Part shown: one piece after another, positions 16,675 through 23,640 of the stretch
How the letters are laid out: every line of letters begins with the position of its first letter
How positions within the stretch are numbered: the stretch's first letter is position 1
DNA from: Nocardia acidivorans NBRC 108247
GTDB lineage: Bacteria > Actinomycetota > Actinomycetes > Mycobacteriales > Mycobacteriaceae
Assembly: GCF_001625085.1 (NCBI RefSeq)
Contig: NZ_BDAW01000019.1
Span: forward strand, 1-64,000
Reading direction: 5' to 3'
DNA: 64,000 nucleotides
Notes under the pieces: generated by a model
The model's database searches: none
What the model saw: the letters and a program-made list of their open reading frames with translations, nothing else
What the model was told of the DNA's origin: nothing
Program-made: the position numbers and the translations under genes

Positions 16675-17649
16675 TCAGCTCGCTTTCGGGGTTCGCGCGT
16701 CGTCCAACGCGGCGTGAATGAACTGCCGGGTGCGCCGAAGCGCCTGTGCCGCTTCAGGAACCAGCAGCGGCAGGGCCTGGAAGACGTGGATGCGGCCGGG
16801 CCAGAGCTCGAGCTCGCAATCCACTCCGGCCGCACGGGCCATATCGCGCAGGTGCACCGCGTCGTCGGCGAGCATCTCCCCCGCACTGGCCTGCACCAGC
16901 AGTCGCGGCAGCGCGGCACCGGGCGGGATGGTCAGTCGCAGCCGTGGTGAATCCGCGTGCTGCCCTTCGGTATACAGCTCGATGAGCCGCCGCCCGACCG
17001 GAGCCGGAGCCATGGGATCGGCCAGCCGCCGATCGCGCTCTTCGGCCAGGGTGAGCGTGAGATCCATGACCGGCGAGTACATGAAAACCCCGGCGGGCTG
17101 CGCGATATCCCCGCGCAGATTCTGCAGCAGCAGATCCAGCGCCAGATGCCCGCCCGCGGAATCCCCGCCGATCACCAGATCCGCTGCGCGATAGCCATTG
17201 TCGAGCAGCCAGCGGTATCCGGCCTCGACATCGTCGGCCGCCGCCGGGAACCGATGCTCGGGCGCGAGCCGATAGTCGATCAGGAAGACCGGCAGCCCGG
17301 TCGATTTGGACAGCCGCGAGGCCAGCCCGCGATGCGTGCGCGCCGAGCACACCACGTATCCGCTGCCGTGAATGTAGTAGATGGCCCGTTCGCCCTGGGC
17401 GACCCCGGCCGCGCGAACCCATTCGCCGCGTACCGCGCCCGAGCGCACCGGCGTGACCCGGGTGCCCGGCAGTACCGGCCCGAAGGCCGCCATCACCCCG
17501 GCGATCAGCCCTCGCCCCGCCGCGATGCCCACCCGATTCGGTGGCAGCACCCCATTGATTCGTCGCAGTCCGACCACCGACGCCGATGCCGCCAGCCTCG
17601 CCTGTCGCGAGGCCGATACGGGTACCACCGCCGATCCGAAGGTCGCCAT
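16675..17649 (-). CDS. Alpha/beta hydrolase (LipR-like, HSL family)
   Basis: Hydrolase of about 324 aa of the hormone-sensitive-lipase family. The oxyanion motif is YYIHGSGYVV (HGSG in place of HGGG); the nucleophile is VIGGDSAGGHLAL; VFLIDYRLAPEHRFPAAADD is a family hallmark; late Asp and His are in GEMLADDAVHL and WPGRIHVFQAL. The start is uncertain between 17649 (AGGG upstream) and 17667. It is the first gene of the leftward LipR-like / SDR / diiron / monooxygenase operon; a palindrome overlapping a TTGACA lies just upstream. Confidence 0.88.
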   Translation of the reverse strand: MATFGSAVVPVSASRQARLAASASVVGLRRINGVLPPNRVGIAAGRGLIAGVMAAFGPVLPGTRVTPVRSGAVRGEWVRAAGVAQGERAIYYIHGSGYVVCSARTHRGLASRLSKSTGLPVFLIDYRLAPEHRFPAAADDVEAGYRWLLDNGYRAADLVIGGDSAGGHLALDLLLQNLRGDIAQPAGVFMYSPVMDLTLTLAEERDRRLADPMAPAPVGRRLIELYTEGQHADSPRLRLTIPPGAALPRLLVQASAGEMLADDAVHLRDMARAAGVDCELELWPGRIHVFQALPLLVPEAAQALRRTRQFIHAALDDARTPKAS

Positions 17650-17686
17650 TGACCCTGTTCTCGTCATGCCATGAGAATCATCCACC

Positions 17687-17712
17687 AATGCGCCAGTTGT
17701 CAATGGCACATT
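17687..17712 (-). promoter_or_regulatory. Promoter with palindromic operator before the mymA-like operon
   Basis: AATGCGCCA (17687-17695) and TGGCACATT (17704-17712) form a 26-bp imperfect palindrome (8 of 9 arm pairs). On the minus strand its centre contains TTGACA (17698-17703), a perfect -35, with TGATTC 17 bp downstream as a weak -10. A repressor bound here would block the polymerase. The regulator is not identified. Confidence 0.5.
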
Positions 17713-17835
17713 TAGAACAGAGATTTATCGGATCGGCAACGAACCTGGTCACAGCACCGGATACGGGCAAAAAACGAGCGTCACGGACGGGAAGAGTGCA
17801 TGGAACGCCCGCCAAGGAGGTGCTGGGACGACGAA

Positions 17836-17864
17836 GGCGCGGTCACAGCTTTCGTGACCGCGCC
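17836..17864 (-). terminator. Terminator after gnd
   Basis: GGCGCGGTCAC (17836-17846) pairs perfectly with GTGACCGCGCC (17854-17864), 7-nt loop, 29 bp after the gnd stop. No T-run. Confidence 0.7.
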
Positions 17865-17892
17865 TGATCGCTACGTCTTGAAATGACGTCGG

Positions 17893-19335
17893 CTACGCCT
17901 CGACTTCGCTGCGGTCACCGCTCCAGAGCGTGTGGAACTTACCCGGACCGTCGATGCGCTCGTAGGTGTGCGCACCGAAGAAGTCGCGCTGCCCCTGGGT
18001 GAGAGCGGCCGGGAGGCGCTCAGCGCGCAGGGCGTCGTAGTACGACAGCGAGGATGCGAAGGCGGGCACCGGAATTCCGAGCAGCGTCGCGGTCGCGACC
18101 ACACGCCGCCAGCTGTCGATGGCGGTCTCGATGGCCTCGCGGAAGTACGGGGCCAGGATCAGGCTGGGCAGGTTCGGGTCGGCGTCGTACGCCTCCTTGA
18201 TGCGGTTCAGAAACCGCGCCCGGATGATGCAGCCACCACGCCAGATGGTGGCCAGGTCGCCGGGATGCAGATCCCAGTTGTATTCGGCGCTACCGGCTTC
18301 GATCTGATCGAAGCCCTGCGCGTACGCGACGATCTTGGAGGCGTACAGCGCCTGCCGGATCGCCTCGGTGAATTCCGCGACGTCCGTGGGCTTCTCGGAG
18401 AGCTGACCCGAGGCCAGCCCCTGCGCGGCCTTGCGCTGGGCGCGCGAACCGGACAAGGCGCGGGCGAAGACGGCCTCGGCGATACCGGTCACCGGCACCC
18501 CGAGATCGAGCGCGGACTTGACCGTCCAGCGGCCGGTGCCCTTCTGCTCGGCCGCGTCGACGATCACATCGACCAGCGGCTTGCCGGTCTTGGCGTCGAC
18601 CTGGTTGAGCACCTCGGCGGTGATCTCCACCAGGTAGGACTCCAGGTCACCGGAGTTCCAATCGGTGAACACATCCGCGATCTGCTTGGCATCGAAGCCG
18701 AGGGCGTCGCGGAACAGGTTGTACGCCTCGCCGATGAGCTGCATATCGGCGTACTCGATGCCGTTGTGCACCATCTTCACGAAGTGGCCGGAGCCGTCGG
18801 GTCCGATATGCGTGCAGCAGGGCACGCCATCGACCTGTGCCGCAATGGATTCCAGCATCGGGCCGAGCGATTCGTAGGATTCCTTCGGACCGCCGGGCAT
18901 GATGGCGGGGCCGTTGAGCGCGCCCTCCTCACCACCGGAGATGCCCGCGCCGACGAAGTTCAGTCCGCGCGCGGCCATGGCGGCCTCGCGGCGAATGGTG
19001 TCGGTGTACAGCGCGTTACCGCCGTCGATAATGATGTCGCCCGGCTCCATGGCCGCGGCGAGCTCCTCGATGACGGCGTCGGTGGCCTCACCCGCCTTCA
19101 CCATGATCAGGACGCGGCGCGGCTTCTCCAGCGCGGCCACGAACTCCTCGACGGTCTCGGTGCGCACGAAATCGCCGTCGCCGCCGTGCTCGGCGAGCAG
19201 CGCGTCGGTCTTCGCGATACTGCGGTTGTGCAGCGCGACGGTGTACCCGTTGCGTGCGAAATTGCGGGCGATATTGCTACCCATGACCGCCAGGCCGGTG
19301 ACGCCGATCTGGGCGCGCGCTGTAGAGGTCGCCAT
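17893..19335 (-). CDS. gnd: 6-phosphogluconate dehydrogenase, decarboxylating
   Basis: Enzyme of 480 aa that converts 6-phosphogluconate to ribulose 5-phosphate, CO2 and NADPH in the pentose phosphate pathway. The cofactor site is IGVTGLAVMGSNIARNFAR; IIDGGNALYTDT, GAGISGGEEGALNGPAIMPGG (read in parts) and the catalytic GHFVKMVHNGIEYADMQLIG carry the active-site Lys, His and Asn. Length is that of the long, E. coli-like form. The ATG at 19335 has GAGAGG 8 bases upstream. Gluconokinase lies 2 kb away on the other strand, giving the substrate-supplying step. Confidence 0.95.
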   Translation of the reverse strand: MATSTARAQIGVTGLAVMGSNIARNFARNGYTVALHNRSIAKTDALLAEHGGDGDFVRTETVEEFVAALEKPRRVLIMVKAGEATDAVIEELAAAMEPGDIIIDGGNALYTDTIRREAAMAARGLNFVGAGISGGEEGALNGPAIMPGGPKESYESLGPMLESIAAQVDGVPCCTHIGPDGSGHFVKMVHNGIEYADMQLIGEAYNLFRDALGFDAKQIADVFTDWNSGDLESYLVEITAEVLNQVDAKTGKPLVDVIVDAAEQKGTGRWTVKSALDLGVPVTGIAEAVFARALSGSRAQRKAAQGLASGQLSEKPTDVAEFTEAIRQALYASKIVAYAQGFDQIEAGSAEYNWDLHPGDLATIWRGGCIIRARFLNRIKEAYDADPNLPSLILAPYFREAIETAIDSWRRVVATATLLGIPVPAFASSLSYYDALRAERLPAALTQGQRDFFGAHTYERIDGPGKFHTLWSGDRSEVEA

Positions 19336-19476
19336 GAAACAGCCTCTCTCCATTCGACAGATGTAGTTGCGTGGCCGCACGAACCGGGTTCGTCGGCGGC
19401 ACCCCGGAAACGTGCGGAACGCCTGTCCTTTTCTACCCCACCGCCGAATCGCCACCCAGCGCGGGAGCGGTGACGG

Positions 19477-19620
19477 TCAATGCCTCGCGGGCAGCTCGAA
19501 GCCGACTTCGGCGCCGCCACCGGGGTGATTCGCGGCGAAGACGGTGCCGCCGTGCGCGGTGACGATGTCGTGCGCGATGGCCAGGCCGAGGCCGGATCCC
19601 GGGGTGGCGCGGGTGCGGTC
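19477..19620 (-). pseudogene. Remnant of a sensor histidine kinase (end of ATPase domain)
   Basis: In the minus frame ending with TGA at 19477-19479 the sequence reads RADRTRATPGSGLGLAIAHD, then IVTAHGGTVFAANHPGGG and EVGFELPARH. That is the G2 box and C-terminus of a histidine-kinase ATPase domain. No start or upstream kinase domains exist, because the frame runs into the HugZ-like gene on the other strand. It is a decayed fragment, and the promoter of the 19639 gene has formed within its upstream edge. Confidence 0.7.
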
Positions 19621-19638
19621 GGCGCGTAGCCTGTGCTT

Positions 19639-20454
19639 GTGCCTCTCGACCACGGTGATCCCGGTGATGCCCCTTCGACCCCGCAGCCACTGACCGAGGT
19701 CGTGAACGCGCGGCGTCCGACTCCGGCGGAGGAGGCCAGAAGTGTTGTGGCGGCGACGAATACCGCGACGCTGGCCTCACTGAGCACCGACGGCGCACCG
19801 TGGGCGTCCTTCGTCACCTACGGGCTGCTCGATGGCCAACCGGTGCTGTGCGTGTCGCGGCTGGCCGAGCACGGGCGCAATCTCACCGGTGATCCGCGCG
19901 CCAGCCTCTCGATCGTCACCCCCGATCTGCCATCCGATCCGCTGGCCGGTACCCGGGTGACCCTGGCCGGACGGGTCGAACAACCGCGGGGCGACGAGGC
20001 GGCCGCCGCGCGTGAGGCGCATCTGGCCGCGGTGCCCTCGGCCGAGTACTGCATCGACTTCAGCGATTTCACCGTCTGGGTGTTGCGCGTGGAGCGCGTG
20101 CGCTGGGTCGGCGGCTACGGTCGTATGGACTCCGCCACCGAGACCGAGTACGCGGCAGCGACTCCCGATCCGATTGTCTCGGTGGCCGGTCGCGCCATCA
20201 CGCACCTCAATGACGATCACGCCGACGCGCTGCTGGATATGGCAAAGGCGCGCGGCGGCTATCCCGACGCCACCGCCGCGGTGTGCGAGCGCGCCGACCG
20301 CTACGGCCTGGACCTGCGTGTCACCACCCCGCGCGGTATCGCCGTCACTCGCGTCGGCTATCTCGCACCCATCGATTCGATCGGTGAACTTCGTTCGGCG
20401 ACAGTCGAATTGACCCGGGTGTCCCGGGAAGGCGGAGCGGCGGCGCTCAGTTGA
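19639..20454 (+). CDS. HugZ-like heme-utilisation / PPOX-DUF2470 protein
   Basis: Protein of 271 aa in two parts: an N-terminal FMN-binding split-barrel of the pyridoxamine-phosphate-oxidase type (TATLASLSTDGAPWASFVTY, LAEHGRNLTGDPRASLSIVT) and a C-terminal DUF2470-like domain (ITHLNDDHADALLDMAKA). This pair is typical of HugZ-type heme-binding/degrading proteins, though function varies. The TAGCCT at 19627-19632 is a good -10 and would give a leaderless transcript from a GTG at 19639 (or 19633). The last 8 bp overlap the convergent lipoprotein gene. Confidence 0.8.
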   Translation: MPLDHGDPGDAPSTPQPLTEVVNARRPTPAEEARSVVAATNTATLASLSTDGAPWASFVTYGLLDGQPVLCVSRLAEHGRNLTGDPRASLSIVTPDLPSDPLAGTRVTLAGRVEQPRGDEAAAAREAHLAAVPSAEYCIDFSDFTVWVLRVERVRWVGGYGRMDSATETEYAAATPDPIVSVAGRAITHLNDDHADALLDMAKARGGYPDATAAVCERADRYGLDLRVTTPRGIAVTRVGYLAPIDSIGELRSATVELTRVSREGGAAALS

Positions 20455-21280
20455 TGTCGTTGATGCAGTAACCCTCGGGGCCGATGGTCGTCTTGAACAC
20501 CATCGGCTGCGTGGCGCCGGACGAATTCGTCACCGGCACCGACACATCCACATCGGAGATGCCGGAGCCTTTCGAGGTCAGCTGACCGAACGCGGTTGTC
20601 CCGGTGAGCCTTCCGGGATTGTTCGCCAGCACCGATCCGGCGCACACGAGCGGGTACTTGCCCTCGACATCTTCCTTGTCGACCGGATTGCCGGTCCACC
20701 GGGACAGGTACCGCTGCACGGTGTATCGCGCATCCGCCTCGTTGAAGGTACTGCTGGCACCGGCCGGAGCCACGCGCGGACAGGCGTATCCGGAGGCGAT
20801 CTCGCTGCGCTTCACACTGACGGTCTGCACCGGCCCCTTCCAGATGACGGCGAACTGCCCGTCGATTCCGGGCTGTGCGACCGCCGCGAGAATCCCGTCC
20901 CTATCGGCATACATGCTCCGGACATGCTGCGGTTCGATGGTCCAGCACTTGCGCACCAGCTGTTCGATATCACCGCCGACCAGATCCCGCACCCAGGGCT
21001 GAACCGCCTTGGCGGCATTCGGATTTCCGGGCACCTCCCCCACCGTGACATTCGCGCCGGGAGCACCGGTGCCGGGCACACTCGTCCCCGCGGGTGCGCC
21101 CGTCGTGGTGACCGCCGCCGACGAACCCGGCTGCGGCGGCGCCGATGTCACCGAGGGCGATGCCGAGGACGAATGCCCCGCATGTTCATCGGTCGACGGA
21201 CCGCAGCCGCTCAGCAGCGCGCACGCGGCCATCGCCACCAAGCCGAAAGCCCCATACCCCACGCGTGTGATCACCCGCAC
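20447..21280 (-). CDS. Putative secreted lipoprotein of unknown function
   Basis: Protein of 277 aa with a lipoprotein signal (RVITRVGYGAFGLVAMAA, then LLSGC with the lipid-bearing Cys), a low-complexity Ser/Thr/Pro linker (about 30-85), then a folded domain of about 190 aa with four cysteines (RKCWTIEP, GYACPRVAP, PLVCAGSVL, EGYCINDIN), probably two disulfides. The GTG at 21280 is preceded by TAGCAT, so it is likely leaderless. No family is recognised; it may be a mycobacterial/nocardial lipoprotein of the cell envelope. Confidence 0.7.
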   Translation of the reverse strand: MRVITRVGYGAFGLVAMAACALLSGCGPSTDEHAGHSSSASPSVTSAPPQPGSSAAVTTTGAPAGTSVPGTGAPGANVTVGEVPGNPNAAKAVQPWVRDLVGGDIEQLVRKCWTIEPQHVRSMYADRDGILAAVAQPGIDGQFAVIWKGPVQTVSVKRSEIASGYACPRVAPAGASSTFNEADARYTVQRYLSRWTGNPVDKEDVEGKYPLVCAGSVLANNPGRLTGTTAFGQLTSKGSGISDVDVSVPVTNSSGATQPMVFKTTIGPEGYCINDIN

Positions 21281-21345
21281 AATGCTAGCGAGGAACAGCC
21301 CCGCAGTAGGGTCGACCTCGAAAGATGACACGTCCAGGAGGTTTC

Positions 21346-21888
21346 ATGTCGGTGGGTGACCCGCATATCGTCGTAGTCATGGGCGTCTCCGGATCCGGGA
21401 AGTCGACGGTGGCGGCCATGCTCGCGGACGAACTGGGCTGGGATCTGCTCGAGGGCGATGATCTGCACCCGCCCGCCAATGTCGCCAAAATGGCCGCCGG
21501 ACAACCGCTCACCGACATTGACCGCCAACCCTGGCTGGCGGCCATCGCCGCCTGGATGGCGGACCATCTCGCCACCGGCCGCTCCGGCTTGGTCACCTGC
21601 TCGGCCCTCAAACACTCCTACCGAGATACCTTGCGCCACGCCACAATCGGCCGCTCCGGCGATATCACCTTCCTGCTCCTGAGCGGCACCCGCGAGGAAC
21701 TGCGCGCCCGCGTCACCGCCCGCAAGGATCACTTCATGCCACCGGGCCTACTGGACTCCCAACTCGACACCCTGGAGCCCCCGACCCCTGACGAGCACAT
21801 CATCGCCATCGAAATCGGCCCTGCGCCAGCCGAAGTCGCCGCGGCCGCGCTCACGGCGGTCCGAAAACGGATAGCCGGGCCGGCGTGA
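21346..21888 (+). CDS. gntK: Gluconokinase
   Basis: Kinase of 180 aa that phosphorylates D-gluconate to 6-phosphogluconate. The P-loop is VVMGVSGSGKSTVAAMLADE; WDLLEGDDLHPPANVAKMAAG is the gluconokinase substrate segment; PLTDIDRQPWL and LVTCSALKHSYRD are family blocks. The ATG at 21346 follows AGGAGG; the 7-residue upstream extension is not used. With gnd nearby it forms a gluconate entry into the pentose phosphate pathway. It is divergent from the lipoprotein gene. Confidence 0.93.
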   Translation: MSVGDPHIVVVMGVSGSGKSTVAAMLADELGWDLLEGDDLHPPANVAKMAAGQPLTDIDRQPWLAAIAAWMADHLATGRSGLVTCSALKHSYRDTLRHATIGRSGDITFLLLSGTREELRARVTARKDHFMPPGLLDSQLDTLEPPTPDEHIIAIEIGPAPAEVAAAALTAVRKRIAGPA

Positions 21889-21907
21889 TCGCCAAGACAG
21901 TGCCCGA

Positions 21908-22138
21908 ATGACGCGTTTGAATCAGATTGTCGCCGTGGAGAAGGGGATCAAGTCCCGCACTTTTCCGAGCTCACCCATCAAGTTCTCCGGCGCGCTGCCC
22001 GCCAAGCGGGTCAACGATCTCACCGATCGCGTCGAAAAGCACCAGCAGGCAGTGAAGTTCGCGCGCGAGGAAGCCAACAACGCCGAGATCACCCAGCGCA
22101 AACCGGGCGAGGAGATCTTCGGATATCTGTTTGGCTGA
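21908..22138 (+). pseudogene. Internally deleted DUF7873-like gene (76 aa left)
   Basis: The first ~18 residues (MTRLNQIVAVEKGIKSRT) and the last ~50 (LPAKRVNDLTDRVEKHQQAV, KFAREEANNAEITQ, FGYLFG) match, from memory, the two ends of a roughly 240-aa actinobacterial/phage protein family (DUF7873). The middle is missing and the frame was kept, so a short protein could still be made. It lies 19 bp after gluconokinase and just before two permuted tRNA-like units. The domain name is recalled, not checked. Confidence 0.5.
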
Positions 22139-22212
22139 CCACCCGCGTACCGGCTAATGTCATTGCCGCGCATGAGCGCAAGCTGAATCAGAAGTTCAAT
22201 GTGATCGGCACA

Positions 22213-22283
22213 GCGGCACAGTGGGGGTTCGAATCCTCCTCCCGCCACTCGCGGCGGGATAGCCCAATCGGCAGAGGCACCGC
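22213..22283 (+). tRNA. Permuted tRNA-like unit 1 (3' half before 5' half), decayed
   Basis: Order along the DNA: GCGG (22213-22216), T-arm GGGGG / TTCGAAT / CCTCC (22223-22239), acceptor 3' strand TCCCGCC (22240-22246), 6-nt linker, acceptor 5' strand GGCGGGA (22253-22259), TA, D-arm (22262-22278), CCGC (22280-22283). The two acceptor strands are fully complementary, and CCGC pairs with GCGG as a 4-bp anticodon stem. No proper anticodon loop with U33 can be formed, so it is probably degenerate. Confidence 0.5.
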
Positions 22284-22354
22284 GCCGTCAAACTCACGTT
22301 ATCGCTCCAGCTTCAGCATTTTCGCCGACGCCGAATCGAGGGAACGGATCGGGA

Positions 22355-22428
22355 CCTAGAGGTTGCAGGTTCAACTCCTGCCGGCCCAGCCTCCAATGGG
22401 CCGTAGCTCAATCGCAGAGCGCTAGGCT
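22355..22428 (+). tRNA. Circularly permuted tRNA, rejoined anticodon CGG (Pro-like)
   Basis: Order: CCTAG (22355-22359), variable loop AGGTT, T-arm GCAGG / TTCAACT / CCTGC (22365-22381), acceptor CGGCCCA (22382-22388), 8-nt linker, acceptor TGGGCCG (22397-22403), TA, D-arm GCTC / AATCGCA / GAGC (22406-22420), G26, CTAGG (22422-22426), CT. All four stems pair without mismatch (7, 4, 5 and 5 bp), and the variable loop is the standard 5 nt. Joining CT to CGGGA (22350-22354) gives loop CTCGGGA: U33, anticodon CGG, G37, A38, as in tRNA-Pro. The D-loop lacks the GG pair and CCA is not encoded. Confidence 0.6.
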
Positions 22429-22484
22429 AATTTCACATTCAATCCGTTCTTGAACGTGTCGGCGTGTTGCAGATGGCGGACACC

Positions 22485-22517
22485 GAGGCCCCGGGGCAGG
22501 CTAGACCCCGGGGCCTC
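22485..22517 (+). terminator. Strong hairpin terminator after the tRNA-like units
   Basis: GAGGCCCCGGGG (22485-22496) pairs perfectly with CCCCGGGGCCTC (22506-22517), 9-nt loop. It ends the rightward transcript from gluconokinase / the permuted units. Confidence 0.7.
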
Positions 22518-22594
22518 CCCCATGTCCGGACCGAGTCGGCGAGCCACTCGCTCACCCGCGCCGAGCTGCGTGTTCGCTCGAAACGGCCCGAAAC

Positions 22595-22608
22595 GAGAAC
22601 ACGTTCTA
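22595..22608. promoter_or_regulatory. KstR-like box
   Basis: GAGAACACGTTCTA matches 13 of 14 positions of the KstR consensus TnnAACnnGTTnnA (the first T is G). It is 230 bp upstream of a secreted-protein gene. A nearly identical box lies at 40141. Confidence 0.4.
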
Positions 22609-22838
22609 GTACCATGAGATTCGTTGAATACTGCCTATTTTCATGTCTCTAATCGTGAATTCTCAACAGACCGAACGAAGTGACATGACATATTTTCAGA
22701 AGTTTTCCAGAAACCCTGGACGATCGTCCAACTATCGGGTTAACTCATCTGCCAGGCGGCCTGACACCGGTTAATGGGTGCGGGCCGCTCGTCGATGAGG
22801 AATTGGTTCCGGCACCACCGGTACCGCTGGAAGGAAAC

Positions 22839-23543
22839 ATGCTTCAGACTTCACGATTGGCCGCCGGATTCGCGGCCTCCGCTTTGCTCGTCGCGGGCGC
22901 GGGCGTCGCGCTCGGCACCGGTGTCGCGAGCGCCGACACCTCCACCTGCGCGGTGTCGAGCCACGACACCAAGCAGGACATCAGCACCGTCGGTATCACG
23001 CACGTGTACGACAAGACCGCCAGCTCCGGCTCCATCGGCGTCGGCACCACGGTCACGTACACCATTGTCGTGGGCACCACGAGCATTGGTAACCCGTACG
23101 TCAACACCATTACCGATTACCCGCCGACCGGTTTCGCGGCGCCCATCAAGACCACCATTACCGCATACCACGCCATCGGTGGTCAGAAGGAAGAGGAAGT
23201 GACCCCCGAGCCGAATGGCGGTGGCTGGAAGGTCACCAGCACCGGCTGGTTCGTCAATTCCGGTAACCCGGTCACGATGAAGATCACCTACAACGTGCCC
23301 GCCAGCGTCAAGACCGGTCAGATGGTCACCAGCGGTGGTATCGGCGTCGCCGGCACCGTCGGCGTAGGCGCCAGCTTCCCCAACCTGACCGCGTGCTTCA
23401 CCGCGCGCAATGCCAACCCGGGCGAGTCGGTCCAGGGCAGCCTGAGCAATAACGGCCTCGGCTCCTCCGACGGCCAGCTCAGCTCCACCGGTTCGGTCAC
23501 CGACATTCTCAGCGGTGTGCTCAAGAACCTGATCGGCAGCTGA
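22839..23543 (+). CDS. Secreted beta-rich protein of unknown function
   Basis: Protein of 234 aa. The signal peptide (RLAAGFAASALLVAGAGVAL, cleavage near VASADTS) is followed by a domain rich in Thr, Val and Gly (VGTTVTYTIVVGTTSIGNPY, VTMKITYNVPASVKTGQMVT), reminiscent of DUF11-type Ig-like repeats in secreted surface proteins, and a Ser/Gly-rich tail. Two cysteines (STCAVSS, LTACFTA) may form a disulfide. The ATG at 22839 follows AAGGAA at 5 bases. It is followed by another secreted gene 97 bp downstream. The role is unknown. Confidence 0.7.
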   Translation: MLQTSRLAAGFAASALLVAGAGVALGTGVASADTSTCAVSSHDTKQDISTVGITHVYDKTASSGSIGVGTTVTYTIVVGTTSIGNPYVNTITDYPPTGFAAPIKTTITAYHAIGGQKEEEVTPEPNGGGWKVTSTGWFVNSGNPVTMKITYNVPASVKTGQMVTSGGIGVAGTVGVGASFPNLTACFTARNANPGESVQGSLSNNGLGSSDGQLSSTGSVTDILSGVLKNLIGS

Positions 23544-23640
23544 TCACCTCCCGTGGCCGGTGCGGTATCCCCGCCCGGCCACGGTCCGGGTAGCATCCGG
23601 AATTCCGGTATCCGCCAATAGTTTCCGAGGACCAATCTCC

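Noticed and set aside
22203..22439. Bacterial Y RNA (tRNA-like module) as the primary call
   Set aside because: In Y RNAs the stem should extend beyond the anticodon-like stem; in unit 2 pairing stops after 5 bp and a normal anticodon loop can be rebuilt. Kept only as an alternative.
22200..22480. Group I intron halves around the permuted tRNA as a joining mechanism
   Set aside because: The flanks between units are only about 70 bp and show no recognisable group I core.
22464..22652. 62-aa open frame after the tRNA-like units
   Set aside because: It runs through a perfect 12-bp terminator hairpin, has no ribosome site and no protein-like pattern.
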